Shown: positions 1-8,432, counted from the stretch's first letter. The stretch: DNA of 64,000 nt from Nonomuraea coxensis DSM 45129 (GCF_019397265.1 NZ_CP068985.1:2088501-2152500); one strand, 5' to 3'. Notes: a model not told the origin generated them from the sequence alone. Translations and numbers: made by a program.

Positions 1-2
1 AC

Positions 3-770
3 GTTGCGGTTCGCTGGTCCCGTAGCCTGCCTGCCGAACCCTCATCGGTCACGGTGGTCAAAGACGCGGCTGGGCGGTACTTCGCCTCGTTCGTGGTGAA
101 GGTCGCCGGACAACCCCTCCCGCAGGCACAGACCGAGATCGGCATCGACCTTGGGCTGGGCCATTTCGCGGTGCTGTCGAACGGCCGGAAGATCGGCTCT
201 CCGCGTTTTCTGCGGCGTGCGGAGAAGAAGCTCAAGAGGCTTCAGCGGGCGTTGTCCCGCAAGGAGAAGGGTTCGAACAACCGGGCCAAGGCCCGCCATG
301 CCGTGGCCCGCCAGCATGCGAAGGTCGCCGACGCGCGTCGCGAGTTCCACCACCAGGAATCCACAAGGATCATCCGTGACAACCAAACGGTGATCGTGGA
401 AGACCTGGCGGTCAACGGGCTCGCGCGTACCCGGCTGGCCAAGAGCGTGCATGACGCGGGCTGGTCTGCGTTCGTGGCCATGCTGGAGTACAAAGCCGCG
501 CTGTACGGGCGCACCTTCCACCAGATCAACCGGTGGTTCCCCTCCTCCAGGATGTGCTCGACGTGCGGCGCGCTCGCCGAGTCCATGCCGCTGAACGTCC
601 GGTCGTGGGTTTGCCCGTGCGGGGCGGCCCACGACCGGGACGTGAACGCCGCGATCAACATCCTCGCCGCCGGACGAGCGGAGAGGCTAAACGCCTGTGG
701 AGACCTGGTAAGACCACCGCTCGCGGTGGCACAGGTCAGCGAAGCAGGAAGCTACAGAGGTGCTGCGTGA
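3..770 (+). CDS. tnpB: TnpB RNA-guided nuclease of an IS200/IS605 element (5' end outside window)
   Basis: TnpB proteins are RNA-guided RuvC-type endonucleases encoded by IS200/IS605 and IS607 elements; they cut the empty donor site next to a short target motif and help keep the element in place. The frame is open from the left edge, so about the last 255 residues are present. Visible parts are the RuvC-I aspartate in GIDLGLG, the RuvC-II glutamate in VIVEDLAVNG, a four-cysteine zinc ribbon (CSTCG then CPCG), and the RuvC-III aspartate in DRDVNAA. All key residues are intact. The last ~30 codons overlap the predicted RNA scaffold at 686-751, as is usual for this family, so the C-terminal tail is probably constrained by RNA rather than protein. 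Confidence 0.93.
   Translation, partial: VAVRWSRSLPAEPSSVTVVKDAAGRYFASFVVKVAGQPLPQAQTEIGIDLGLGHFAVLSNGRKIGSPRFLRRAEKKLKRLQRALSRKEKGSNNRAKARHAVARQHAKVADARREFHHQESTRIIRDNQTVIVEDLAVNGLARTRLAKSVHDAGWSAFVAMLEYKAALYGRTFHQINRWFPSSRMCSTCGALAESMPLNVRSWVCPCGAAHDRDVNAAINILAAGRAERLNACGDLVRPPLAVAQVSEAGSYRGAA
686..751 (+). ncRNA. Predicted omega-RNA (reRNA) scaffold of the TnpB element
   Basis: This segment overlaps the end of tnpB. It has a 17-nt block GCTAAACGCCTGTGGAG (686-702), an outer stem GACCTG/CAGGTC (702-707 with 732-737), a GTAAGA strand, and an inner 6-bp hairpin CCACCG-CTCG-CGGTGG (714-729). The same block, spacing and hairpin position recur after the IS607-type tnpB at 63568-63635, but with a different inner stem sequence that still pairs. 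Family knowledge: TnpB guide RNAs derive from the tnpB 3' region and run through the right end, so the guide would be the bases after 820. The exact 5' end cannot be seen. Confidence 0.7.
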
Positions 771-816
771 CTGCGCGGCACGGGCTGAATCCCCGACCTT
801 CAGGCCGGGGAGCGCG

Positions 817-1296
817 TCAATCAACCGGCCACTTCTCCCGAGCCGAGACATAGGTCCCGCGATGCGGCACCGTGATCACCCAGCCACGCTCCCGCAGACG
901 TGCCACAGCCTTCCGCGCGGTGACCTTGGCAACCCCGTGCCGTCGCATCAACGACTCTTCACTCGGAATCGCCCCATGTGGCCGCAGTTCACCCCGCCGA
1001 ATCCGCCGCGCGATCTCGTCCGCGATCCGCACGTAGATAGCCCTCGACCGCTTCCGCAGCGGCACTCCAGGAGGCCCCACGAACGTGCCTTCCCCCTGAA
1101 CGGTATGCACCAGCCGGCGCCTGCGAAGCTCCCGCGCCACGTTGCGCGCCGTGGTCCGCGCGATCTCGAACTCCTCCTCCATGGCGGCCTCGCTCGGCAC
1201 GGCGTCACCAGGCGTCAGCTCCCCGCTGGCGATCCGCTCCTCGATGATCTCGGCGACCTGGATGTAGAGCGGGACAGGCCCGTCACGGTCGAGCAT
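817..1296 (-). CDS. Double-headed GntR-type DNA-binding protein, second of a tandem pair
   Basis: This 159-residue protein consists of two GntR-type winged helix-turn-helix domains in a row, about residues 5-75 and 88-158. The repeats are PLYIQVAEIIEERIASGEL ... VPSEAAMEEEF ... TVQGEGTFVG, then IYVRIADEIARRIRRGEL ... IPSEESLMRRHGV ... TVPHRGTYVS. There is no effector-binding domain, whereas most GntR regulators have one such head plus a C-terminal ligand domain. The ATG at 1296 is chosen because the upstream paralogue aligns from the same point. It lies 41 bp after that paralogue on the same strand, likely one transcript. The final codons (WPVD-stop) are made by the inserted IS end, so only the extreme C-terminus was altered. 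DNA binding is expected; target and signal are unknown. Confidence 0.8.
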   Translation of the reverse strand: MLDRDGPVPLYIQVAEIIEERIASGELTPGDAVPSEAAMEEEFEIARTTARNVARELRRRRLVHTVQGEGTFVGPPGVPLRKRSRAIYVRIADEIARRIRRGELRPHGAIPSEESLMRRHGVAKVTARKAVARLRERGWVITVPHRGTYVSAREKWPVD

Positions 1297-1337
1297 GTTC
1301 CCAGCGTAGACGTACCGATACAAGCAGTTGAGTGAGA

Positions 1338-1814
1338 TCAGGCCTGGGGCCACGACTCTTTCGGTGAGACATAGCTGCCGCGCTGCGCGACGGTGTAGAT
1401 CCAGCCCTGCTCGCGCAGGAGCGCCATGGCCCTACGCACCGTCTCCCGCGCCACGCCGTACTGGCTGACCAAGGCAGCCTCGCCCGGGATGGGGCGCCGC
1501 GGACCGAACTCACCCGACTTGATCTGTTCCGCGATGTCCGAGGCTATCTGCTGATAGAGCGGCACTTTTCGCTTCTTACGAGGAGCTTCGTCGGGTGTGC
1601 CGACGAATGCCCCTTCACCCTGAACGGTATAGACAAGTCCCTCTTCGCGCAGTATGTGAATCGCCCGCCTGGCGGTGGTCCTCGCGACGCCGAACTCCTG
1701 CTGGATGTCCGCCTCGCTGGGCACCGGGTGTCCGGACGAGAGCCCGGCAACGCGCCGCCGGATGATGTCGGCGATCTGGAGGTAGATGTGGGTGTCGCCG
1801 TCGTAGTCGAGCAC
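1338..1814 (-). CDS. Double-headed GntR-type DNA-binding protein, first of a tandem pair
   Basis: This 158-residue paralogue of the next gene has the same build: two winged helix-turn-helix GntR heads and nothing else. Recognisable stretches are IYLQIADIIRRRV, VPSEADIQQEFGVARTTARRAI and TVQGEGAFVG in the first head; PLYQQIASDIAEQI, IPGEAALVSQYGVARETVRRAM and TVAQRGSYVS in the second. A basic linker (RKKRK) joins them. The two genes clearly arose by duplication. The GTG at 1814 is chosen by alignment with the sister protein (CVLDYDG against NMLDRDG); in-frame codons upstream up to 1856 are also similar between the copies, so a longer N-terminus is possible. It is divergent from the small gene at 1925, with ~110 bp between them. 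Confidence 0.78.
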   Translation of the reverse strand: MLDYDGDTHIYLQIADIIRRRVAGLSSGHPVPSEADIQQEFGVARTTARRAIHILREEGLVYTVQGEGAFVGTPDEAPRKKRKVPLYQQIASDIAEQIKSGEFGPRRPIPGEAALVSQYGVARETVRRAMALLREQGWIYTVAQRGSYVSPKESWPQA

Positions 1815-1912
1815 ACAGGAAACATAGGCGAAGAGGTACAAGACCTGGCATATCACGCTGCCTATTTAGACAGATACCTCTTACCATACAGGCGAGCGAA
1901 TACAACTAGACG

Positions 1913-1918
1913 TATGAT
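1913..1918 (+). promoter_or_regulatory. -10 box of a probable leaderless promoter
   Basis: TATGAT fits the -10 consensus, and its end is 7 bp from the ATG at 1925. The transcript would therefore begin at or next to the start codon. No Shine-Dalgarno sequence precedes that ATG. No convincing -35 box is visible. Confidence 0.5.
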
Positions 1919-1924
1919 CGAGAC

Positions 1925-2227
1925 ATGACCGAGCTCGCCCTCTCGCCTGACATCACCTGTCTCGCCGCGCACGTCCCCCGACCTCGCGCCCGCCACACCA
2001 CTCTGGAGTGGACGCCCGTCCGTTCATCCTCGGAACGGGTGCGCGTGCGCACCTACACGTGTCCCTGCCAGCCCATCTCCTACGAGCTCTGCCAAGCCGG
2101 CGGCCTCTTCTTCATCCGCAGAACGCGCCGAGGCCCCGAAGGCATCCTGATCGACGAGTGCCCTCGACTGAGACCTGCGACCGTCACGAGGATGTGGATA
2201 AGGCTTCTGGAGGGCGCGATGCATTAG
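1925..2227 (+). CDS. Small hypothetical protein, probably leaderless
   Basis: This 100-residue protein has no family I can name. Its core reads RTYTCPCQPISYELCQAGGLFFIRR, followed by a short arginine/glycine-rich stretch and RMWIRLLEGAMH. The three cysteines (CPC and a later C) and the aromatic core look like a real folded protein, and similar small proteins of unknown role are common in actinomycetes (general impression, not a search result). It starts at an ATG 7 bp after a TATGAT box with no ribosome site, and is divergent from the double-GntR pair, which may control it. No signal peptide or membrane segment is seen. Confidence 0.6.
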   Translation: MTELALSPDITCLAAHVPRPRARHTTLEWTPVRSSSERVRVRTYTCPCQPISYELCQAGGLFFIRRTRRGPEGILIDECPRLRPATVTRMWIRLLEGAMH

Positions 2228-3297
2228 CTCTTCGCCCCACATGAACGCGCTGACGCCCACCTCGGACACGAACTTTCGTGTACCGACTAAAGCCTTTTGC
2301 CCCGAGACCCTGATCCAGACCATCTGGATCATCTGGACCTCTGCACGGAACCATCCATACCCGAACCAAACTGGTTCCGCCGTCCAGCCAGCCAAAGTGC
2401 GTACCCCGCACCTGCGCTCCTGCGCACAACTATGCCCGTGAATAACCCGGGCTTCCCCGAACGGCCCAGGCTCCCCGCCCGACTCAACCTCTGAGTCATC
2501 TGGACCGCACGCAGTCACACCCCCTGCTTCCCGGCTCACCTGCCGCCGCCGAGCCGGGTCTGACACGACATTCGTACTCAGGGATCTCAAGGTGCTCACG
2601 ATGTCGTGTTCCACGGCCGCGGATAACACCCCCCGCGTCCGTTGCGCGGACAGGTGAACTGCGCTCACCTGTCCCGTACACGGCAGGTGTTCCCTCTGCA
2701 CCGCACCTGCCGTCGGCCGTCCCTACGATCAGGAGGTCCGACTCAACCTCATGGCTGAAGGTCACCCCGGAAGCATGGGGCCGCCCACGATCATGTTCTG
2801 CCCTCGACGGGACGTCCTCGAGGAGCAAACCACCGCGCGACCTCTGCTCACCCTCCCGAGGCCCGAGATCGTACGGTGCCTGCCGCCGCCGCTGACAGAA
2901 CAGGCCTGCCGGCATTGGCGAGAGGTGTTGGCAGAGGGCCCGTATCCCAAGCCGAAGCCGCGGACCCGGAATACGGGCACCTCTGCCGGGCGCGCGTGAA
3001 GTCGACCATCCTTCACGCGCTGCGCGCCTTCCCACCACAACCCCAGGCTGAGCGCCCCGGTCAGAAAACCATCGACGCGACCAAGAACGCTTCGCCCGGG
3101 ATCGGCGCGGAAGCATGGCTGTGATCTTCTGCCTAGGAGAAGGCATAGGACCACATCCACGACGAGCACTGGCCGGCTGACGTCCATAACGGCCTACCCG
3201 CGGCATTAGATTCTCATGGGCCGAGCTTGGAAAACGGCCCTTCGACGCTATACACAAGATGATTCCCTTTGGCGCTCGGTGGGTGAGTGGACGGCGT
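2228..3297. other. About 1 kb with no recognisable gene
   Basis: No convincing coding region is seen on either strand. The best candidate is an 82-codon frame at 2751-2999 (plus), with AGGAGG at 2731-2736 about 14 bp before its ATG; the protein starts MAEGHPGSMGPPTIMF and matches nothing I know. The stretch also contains a perfect 8-3-8 palindrome at 2312-2330 and a 6-bp inverted repeat GAACCA/TGGTTC near 2350-2370. TCATCTGGACC occurs near 2329 and again near 2495. It could be the remains of a lost mobile element or a regulatory relic. Confidence 0.5.
2312..2330. repeat. Perfect 8-3-8 palindrome, possible operator relic
   Basis: GATCCAGA and TCTGGATC are exact reverse complements separated by CCA. 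The right arm continues into ATCTGGACC, part of which is repeated near 2495. This is the shape of a dimeric regulator site, but no gene start lies directly downstream on either strand. The half-site ATCTGGA does not occur upstream of the nearby GntR genes as far as I can see. Confidence 0.45.
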
Positions 3298-3954
3298 TTA
3301 CGTGGGGATTCGCCGCCAAGCGGCGTCCGTGATGATCAGGTGGTCGAGCAGCCGCAATCCGACCGTTTCGGCGGCCTGGACGAGGCGGGCGGTCGCTTCC
3401 AGATCGGCGCTGCTCGGATCAAGAGAGCCGCTCGGGTGGTTGTGCGCGAGGCCGAACATCGCGCCGCCCGTCGTGAGCACTTCGGTGATCACCTCGCGCA
3501 CCGGCATCGCCGTGTGATCGGCGCCCCCCTCGGTGACGACCGATCGTTTCAGCACCCGCCCGCCTGTGTCACACACGACCATGACCAGGCGTTCCTGCGT
3601 GTGCCCGCGCAGAAGAGGGGCGCAATGACCGGCCAGGTCAGTGGTGCTGGTGATGCGTTCGCGCTCGGGCTCGGCCTCGGCCCGCCTGACGAGGTGGAAG
3701 GCCGCCGCCACTCGTGCCGCCTTGGCGGGGCCGATGCCCGGCACGGTGAGCAGCCGATGCGGGTCGGAACGGCCCAGCCGGTCGAGGTCTCCACAGTGAT
3801 CGATGACCTGTGTGGCCAGATCCAGGGCGCTGGAGCCACGGAACCCGGACCCGAGGAGCACGGCCAGCAGCTCCCGATCCGCCAGGGCATTCGCGCCCCA
3901 GGACATAAGGCGCTCGCGGGGCCGGTCTTGCTTGGACAAGTCTTTGACACGCAT
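3298..3954 (-). CDS. radC: RadC-family JAB/MPN protein
   Basis: RadC-like proteins carry a helix-hairpin-helix region and a C-terminal JAB1/MPN metalloprotease-like domain. Despite the name their role in DNA repair is not established, and many sit near mobile DNA. This 218-residue copy has the helix-hairpin-helix (LLTVPGIGPAKAARVAAAF) and the complete metal motif HNHPSGSLDPSSAD with an upstream glutamate in VITEVL. The ATG at 3954 is chosen over an in-frame codon at 3981 because GGAGG lies 5 bp upstream of it. The gene stands alone between two stretches of degraded DNA. Confidence 0.9.
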   Translation of the reverse strand: MRVKDLSKQDRPRERLMSWGANALADRELLAVLLGSGFRGSSALDLATQVIDHCGDLDRLGRSDPHRLLTVPGIGPAKAARVAAAFHLVRRAEAEPERERITSTTDLAGHCAPLLRGHTQERLVMVVCDTGGRVLKRSVVTEGGADHTAMPVREVITEVLTTGGAMFGLAHNHPSGSLDPSSADLEATARLVQAAETVGLRLLDHLIITDAAWRRIPT

Positions 3955-4448
3955 CGGCAACCTCCGCGACTGTTCTATCAACGACGACCGACAATTCCCG
4001 GCCCGCCTCCGCGGCTATCCGCTCTTCTCCCATTGACCGATTGCCCAGGTCTTATACGCTTTGTGCCTCGCATGATAAATGCTTCGCGTATGGCCCACGT
4101 TCACGAACGAAAAGCGCGCCCCTGCTCTCCGGCTGCCAGCTGATCGTCCGTCTGACCATGCCGTCCACCAGGACAGATGCCGTCTATCCAGGGGTTGGGT
4201 GCACAGGAGGCCAAGTGCTGGCCGGCCGCCTTCGCCTCCAGCACGACACGCCTATTTGGAGCAAAGTGCAGGAGAATAGGCTCAAGTTCTTGAGATATGG
4301 CTGATCGGTGTTCTTGCACCATTTGCCTAAACTGTGCGATTGAGCTATTTATCGCGGCGTCAGGGCTCTGGGGAAGAGGGCGTTCATCGCTGAGTGGTCC
4401 CGTGATCTCCTCCACGGCGAGAAGCCCCAAGCCGTGAGCCCTTTGATC
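3955..4448. other. Non-coding stretch between radC and a transposase remnant
   Basis: No gene can be supported here. Short open frames exist on both strands but none has a ribosome site plus recognisable protein features. The base composition is less GC-rich than the flanks around 4060-4100 and 4280-4350, in keeping with old mobile-element debris. Confidence 0.4.
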
Positions 4449-5247
4449 CTGGGTAACGGCCCTCTTCTATGGGCGGCAGGACGAGGATGGCCTGTGCGAG
4501 CGCGGTCGCTCGAGATGGACAGCAGCGCGGCTTGGCCCAGCACCTTCCGGCCCTTCAAAGATCGTGACGGTGCATTCACCGACGGCGCGGACGCGGGCAT
4601 GGACACGAATGACGTCTCGCTGGCTGCGAGACAGCCAAGGCCGATGGCAATGCCGCTTGAACGGAGTCCGGATCGTGCCGTCGGCACGTTGATAGCCCCG
4701 GTCCGCGAAGGTCTTCACGCCAGCACTGGAAAGGGCTTCGATCGGGCCGCCCCTCCGGGCCGCGGTGACGCCGCGCACGGAGCCCGGCAGTGTCGGGAAA
4801 CCCATACCAGCCGACCCACCGAGTCGGCCAGTGGCTGCATAGTCACCCGATGCTGTTCGTGCTTACCGCTGTAGTACGGCCGCTCCGTCGGCCAGGCAGC
4901 GGACCAGGATGAGGGGGCCGTCCACGACGGCGTAGGCCAACCGGGCCGCGCGCACCGCGGCGGTATGCACATCGTCGGCCGGCTCGGCCAGCAGATTCAC
5001 GGTCTCCTGGATGGCGCCAGACAGTGTTGGCGCCGACGGAAGAAGCCGGCGGCCAGACAGGCGGAGGTGCCGCCGTCACGTAGGTGCGCCAGCACCAGCA
5101 GCGCTTGCTGGGCCAGGACCAACTTCCGTCACCGGCAGCGGCGTTCGGCCCCCTGGCGTGGCTGAGGCCGGGCAGGCGAGTCAGGGTGTGGTTGGACAGC
5201 GGAATCACCGTACGACAAGACAGCAACGAGGCTCCCGGTTGGGGCAT
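4449..5247 (-). pseudogene. Frameshifted transposase, DDE_Tnp_4/IS5-like
   Basis: The reading jumps between three minus-strand frames but keeps the order of one known transposase type. From about 5230 comes YRTVIPL-like SCRTVIPLSNHTLTRLPGL and later VGANTVWR (helix-turn-helix part). From about 4900 comes RPYYSGKHEQHRV, QPLADSVGRLVWVS (the DDE core, with the motif RPYYSGKHKxHG typical of the family). From about 4800 comes LPGSVRGVTAAR, GVKTFADRGYQRADGTIRTPFKRH and HARVRAVGE (end of the core). At least two frameshifts and several damaged motifs mean it cannot make a working transposase. Edges are approximate and no terminal repeats could be placed. Confidence 0.75.
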
Positions 5248-5593
5248 CGGCTCTTGGTCGACTGGTGCCTTACCGGCAGCCCCCTCTCACTCGCCACTGC
5301 TCTGCGCACACCTACCGTGACCAGCATCGTCAGGATGAACGGTTCAAGCTTGGAGGCGGGCCCGCTGGTCGTCAGAGAACGTGTGCAGGCATGCGGCGCC
5401 GTCGGCACACGCGAACGACAAGGGTCTCTCCACGCCGCGACACCGCAGACGGATGGATGGGCGCGGTGGGGGTGACGTCTGCCTTGCTCGCCTTGGGCTT
5501 CGGCGTACCGATGCGGAGTATGGACGGTGGGAGGCTCCGGGCGAGGAAGTGGTGGGGCTCGCCCGGAGCCTTTCCGGGGCCGTTGAGCAGGTC
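5248..5593. other. Short intergenic stretch without a supported gene
   Basis: Nothing recognisable is encoded on either strand between the transposase wreck and the GntR/UTRA gene. The last ~100 bases hold only the downstream flank of the GntR stop codon; a short GC-rich pair (CTCCGGGCGAGG and CTCGCCCGGAG near 5537-5571) could form a hairpin terminator for the minus-strand gene. Confidence 0.4.
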
Positions 5594-6310
5594 CTAGGCG
5601 GGCATGCTGTACGTCACCCGGAACCGGTCGCCGGGAATGACGATGTCGCTCGTCTCCACAGGACGGTCGCCCGCCCAGTGCGTACGCTCCACATGCAGCA
5701 CGTGGACCCCCACCGACAGGTCGAGCGCGTCGCTCTCGGCCGGACGGGGAACACGGGTGCTGACGCTCTCGACGACCTCGGTGACCTTGATGCCGTGCGC
5801 GAACAGCCTCGCGAACAGGCTGCGCCGCTCCTCCTCGGTGTGCGGCGCGAAGTCCATCGGCTCATAAGAGGTGGCGAGCTGCAGCGGTCTTCCGTCGCCC
5901 CGGAAGACGTAGTGCGTCTTGGTGAGCGTCGTCGTCTCCCTGATCCGGAGGCGTCGGGCGATCTCGGGCCCCGCTTCGGCCGGCTCGCTGTGCCAGTCCC
6001 AGGTCACGCGCCTGCCTTGAGATTGCAGGTCGGCCGCCAGCGGGGCCGGATGATCGAGGTAACGCCAACGGTGGAGAGGGGTAAGAACGGGGCGCTCCCT
6101 GACGTAATGACCCGAGCCGACGCGGCCGATGATGAGACCCTCGCTCGCCAGCACACGCAGCGCATGACGAGCGGCAGTCTCGCCCACCTGGTATTTGCGG
6201 GTGAGCTGCGCCCGCGACGGAATGGACGCACCGGGGGGAAGGGTGCCGTCGGTGATCTGTCGCCGGATGTCTTCGACGACACGCAGGTAGACCGGATCTG
6301 AGGTGGCCAC
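5594..6310 (-). CDS. GntR/HutC-family regulator with UTRA ligand domain
   Basis: This is a transcription factor with an N-terminal GntR winged helix (about residues 5-70: VYLRVVEDIRRQITDGTLPPG, IPSRAQLTRKYQVGETAARHAL, IIGRVGSGHYV) and a C-terminal UTRA domain (about 90-235), which in the HutC subfamily binds a small-molecule inducer. Unlike the two double-headed proteins at 0.8-1.8 kb it has the full regulator layout, 238 residues. The GTG at 6310 is chosen because AGGGA lies about 9 bp upstream; in-frame codons up to 6403 exist but have no ribosome site. The neighbours are degraded DNA, so the target is unknown. Confidence 0.88.
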   Translation of the reverse strand: MATSDPVYLRVVEDIRRQITDGTLPPGASIPSRAQLTRKYQVGETAARHALRVLASEGLIIGRVGSGHYVRERPVLTPLHRWRYLDHPAPLAADLQSQGRRVTWDWHSEPAEAGPEIARRLRIRETTTLTKTHYVFRGDGRPLQLATSYEPMDFAPHTEEERRSLFARLFAHGIKVTEVVESVSTRVPRPAESDALDLSVGVHVLHVERTHWAGDRPVETSDIVIPGDRFRVTYSMPA

Positions 6311-7457
6311 TAGTCCATCCCTGGGGGGTTCGTGTGAGGCGTTGCCCCATGTTGCCGTATTCGGCAGGTAACCGACCGTCATCGAAGGCTGCTGGAGCCC
6401 CAACTTTGCGATGGCGGAAAATTATCGGAGAAACTCTGTAACACAGCCGTAAGGCTCCCCGATTCTCCGGTAGAGGTCGTCGATGTGTGTACCCCCGAGC
6501 ACATATCGGCGGCCTCTTCCATTGCCGGGCCCTGTCTGGTTGATCAGTTCGGCCCGATTTGACCTGGTGGGATGCGGCGACGACATGCTCGACGACCCGC
6601 CCGTTGACCCGATGTGCCGTACGGCTGAAGGCCCCGTTCTGGCCCAGCATGCCCTCCCTCCCGTAAGCGAGAGAGAAAGCGGCGACTGGTCTCGCAAGTC
6701 GAGGGGCCTGCCCAAGTAGCCCAATATGTCCTGTTTGCTCGAACTGCACGTATATGACGCTCCGTGAAGTCGGGGCCAGTCACCATCCGTCTGCGCGACG
6801 TCGTCCTCTGATGTCGGGACATCGACTCTGATGGCGTACAAGCCGGGACGAGACGCACGCCGAGCTTCGGGAGATGTTTCAGGCGGGCCTCCGAAGCAAC
6901 GCCTTCGGGCGCTTGGGTTGCCTCCCGGCGAGGGGGGTCGGGAGGCGTGAACTGCGCCGGATGCCGAGGAGGTCCGCAGGGCGGGTCGGCTGTCTCCCTT
7001 GGAGGTGCCCATCGGCGTCTGATCGCCGGCGACTGCCAACAGGACCTGCTCGCGGATTGAAGAGGTGTGCCCGCATGGACATGGAACAGGCCTCTTCGGG
7101 GCGGTGACAGAAAGGGCACGGGGACAGGGACGCCTGCGGATGCGCCGGAACCCTCGCGAGGCCAGGAGGCCAGGAGGCCACGAGGCCAACGTCGCCGTCC
7201 GGCGCGGCGTGCTCGCCCCCGCGCCTGTGTGGCAAGCCGGCCATGACCGGCGCGTCCTCGACCACCACATCGACCTGCTGGTATCGCCCAGTTGGTACGG
7301 AGCCAGGAGCAGATTGCCCGATCCAGATGGTTTGTGAGCCGAGCCTCGGGGGATCGCCCTCTGAAATGCCCGCGAAAGTGGGCAAAAAGCGGCTCCAGGC
7401 AGGCGAAGCGGGGTGGCGGCGTCCAATGGATTTCCGAATCCAGGTAGCGTTCGCACT
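6311..7457. other. About 1.1 kb upstream of dapA with no recognisable gene
   Basis: Open frames occur on both strands, the longest on the minus strand across most of the stretch, but none shows a recognisable domain or sensible protein composition (proline, serine and arginine dominate). In several actinomycetes the flavin-dependent thymidylate synthase gene thyX precedes dapA; its conserved motifs are not seen here. The final ~20 bases before dapA lack a Shine-Dalgarno site. Confidence 0.45.
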
Positions 7458-8375
7458 ATGGCATCGCCAACTGGAACCACCGATGCGCCCTTCGGCCGCA
7501 TGCTGACCGCCATGGTCACGCCGTTCACCGCGGACGGCGAAGTCGATTACGGTGCTGTGCGCCGGCTCGCCGCCTACCTGGTGGACGAGCAGCGCAACGA
7601 CGGTTTGATCGTCAACGGGACGACCGGCGAATCCCCCACCACCTCGGACGAGGAGAAGCAGCGCATCGTCAGCGCCGTCCTCGACGCGGTCGGCGACCGC
7701 GCGACCGTGGTGGCGGGAGCGGGCACGAACGACACCCGCCACAGCGTGAAGCTCGCCGAACAGGCAGCCCGCGCTGGTGCGCACGGGCTGCTCGTGGTGA
7801 CGCCGTACTACAACAAGCCTCCGCAGGAAGGGCTCTACCGGCACTTCACCGCCGTCGCCGACGCGACCGACCTCCCCGTGATGCTCTATGACATCCCGGG
7901 ACGCAGCGGTGTGCCGATCAAGACCGAAACGCTCATCCGGCTCGCGCAGCACGAGCGCATCGTGGCCGTGAAGGACGCCAAGGGCGACCTGTTCGCCGCC
8001 AGCCAGGTGATGACGGCGACCGATCTCGCCTTCTACTCGGGCGACGACCTGCTCAATCTCGCCTGGCTCTCGCTCGGCGCGGCCGGGTTCGTCAGCGTGG
8101 TGGGACACGTGGTGGGTGCCGAGCTGGGACGGATGATCCGCCTGCACAAGGGCGGCGACGTCGCCGGCGCACTCGCCGTTCACACCCAGGTCGCGCCCGT
8201 GGTGGACGGCATCATGCTGCGCGCGGGTGGCGCGATCATGGCAAAGGCGGCGCTGAGCATGGTCGGCGTGCCGGTGGGCCCGGTACGGCTGCCGCTCGTC
8301 GACGCCACAGAACAGCAAATCGCCGAGCTGCGTACGTGCCTGGTGGCCGGCGGGGTGAAGTTGACAGACGTATAG
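7458..8375 (+). CDS. dapA: 4-hydroxy-tetrahydrodipicolinate synthase
   Basis: DapA condenses pyruvate with aspartate semialdehyde, the first committed step of lysine and meso-diaminopimelate synthesis. The 305-residue protein has the family's TIM-barrel signature: NGTTGES (threonines of the proton relay), YYNKPPQEGLYRHF, the active-site tyrosine in LYDIPGRSGV and the Schiff-base lysine in VAVKDAKGD. The ATG at 7458 gives the usual length; an upstream GTG at 7413 would add 15 untypical residues. No ribosome site precedes 7458, so it may be leaderless. The gene is followed 57 bp later by rnj, the usual actinobacterial pairing. Confidence 0.96.
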   Translation: MASPTGTTDAPFGRMLTAMVTPFTADGEVDYGAVRRLAAYLVDEQRNDGLIVNGTTGESPTTSDEEKQRIVSAVLDAVGDRATVVAGAGTNDTRHSVKLAEQAARAGAHGLLVVTPYYNKPPQEGLYRHFTAVADATDLPVMLYDIPGRSGVPIKTETLIRLAQHERIVAVKDAKGDLFAASQVMTATDLAFYSGDDLLNLAWLSLGAAGFVSVVGHVVGAELGRMIRLHKGGDVAGALAVHTQVAPVVDGIMLRAGGAIMAKAALSMVGVPVGPVRLPLVDATEQQIAELRTCLVAGGVKLTDV

Positions 8376-8432
8376 GAACAACGGGGAGGAACTGGCAGTT
8401 TTGTACAGACCATTTGATAGTGGGGGCCATGC

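Larger units (their letters stand above)
1..820 (+). mobile_element. Right part of an IS200/IS605-type element, left end outside the window
   Basis: The element holds a TnpB gene and finishes at a typical right end: an imperfect hairpin at 791-810 (CCCCGACC, loop TTCA, GGCCGGGG, one mismatch) followed by AGCGCGTCAA at 811-820. Hairpin plus terminal TCAA is the usual right-end layout of IS200/IS605/IS1341 elements, where the single-strand transposase TnpA cleaves. No TnpA gene is visible, so this is either a TnpB-only element or one whose TnpA lies to the left. The end abuts, and supplies the stop codon of, the GntR gene on the other strand. Confidence 0.8.

Noticed and set aside
2496..3257. 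A 253-codon minus-strand gene
   Set aside because: No recognisable features, odd composition, and no ribosome site.
6422..7528. A 368-codon minus-strand gene upstream of dapA
   Set aside because: Proline/serine/arginine-rich with no domain, and it runs across the dapA start; I list the stretch as non-coding.
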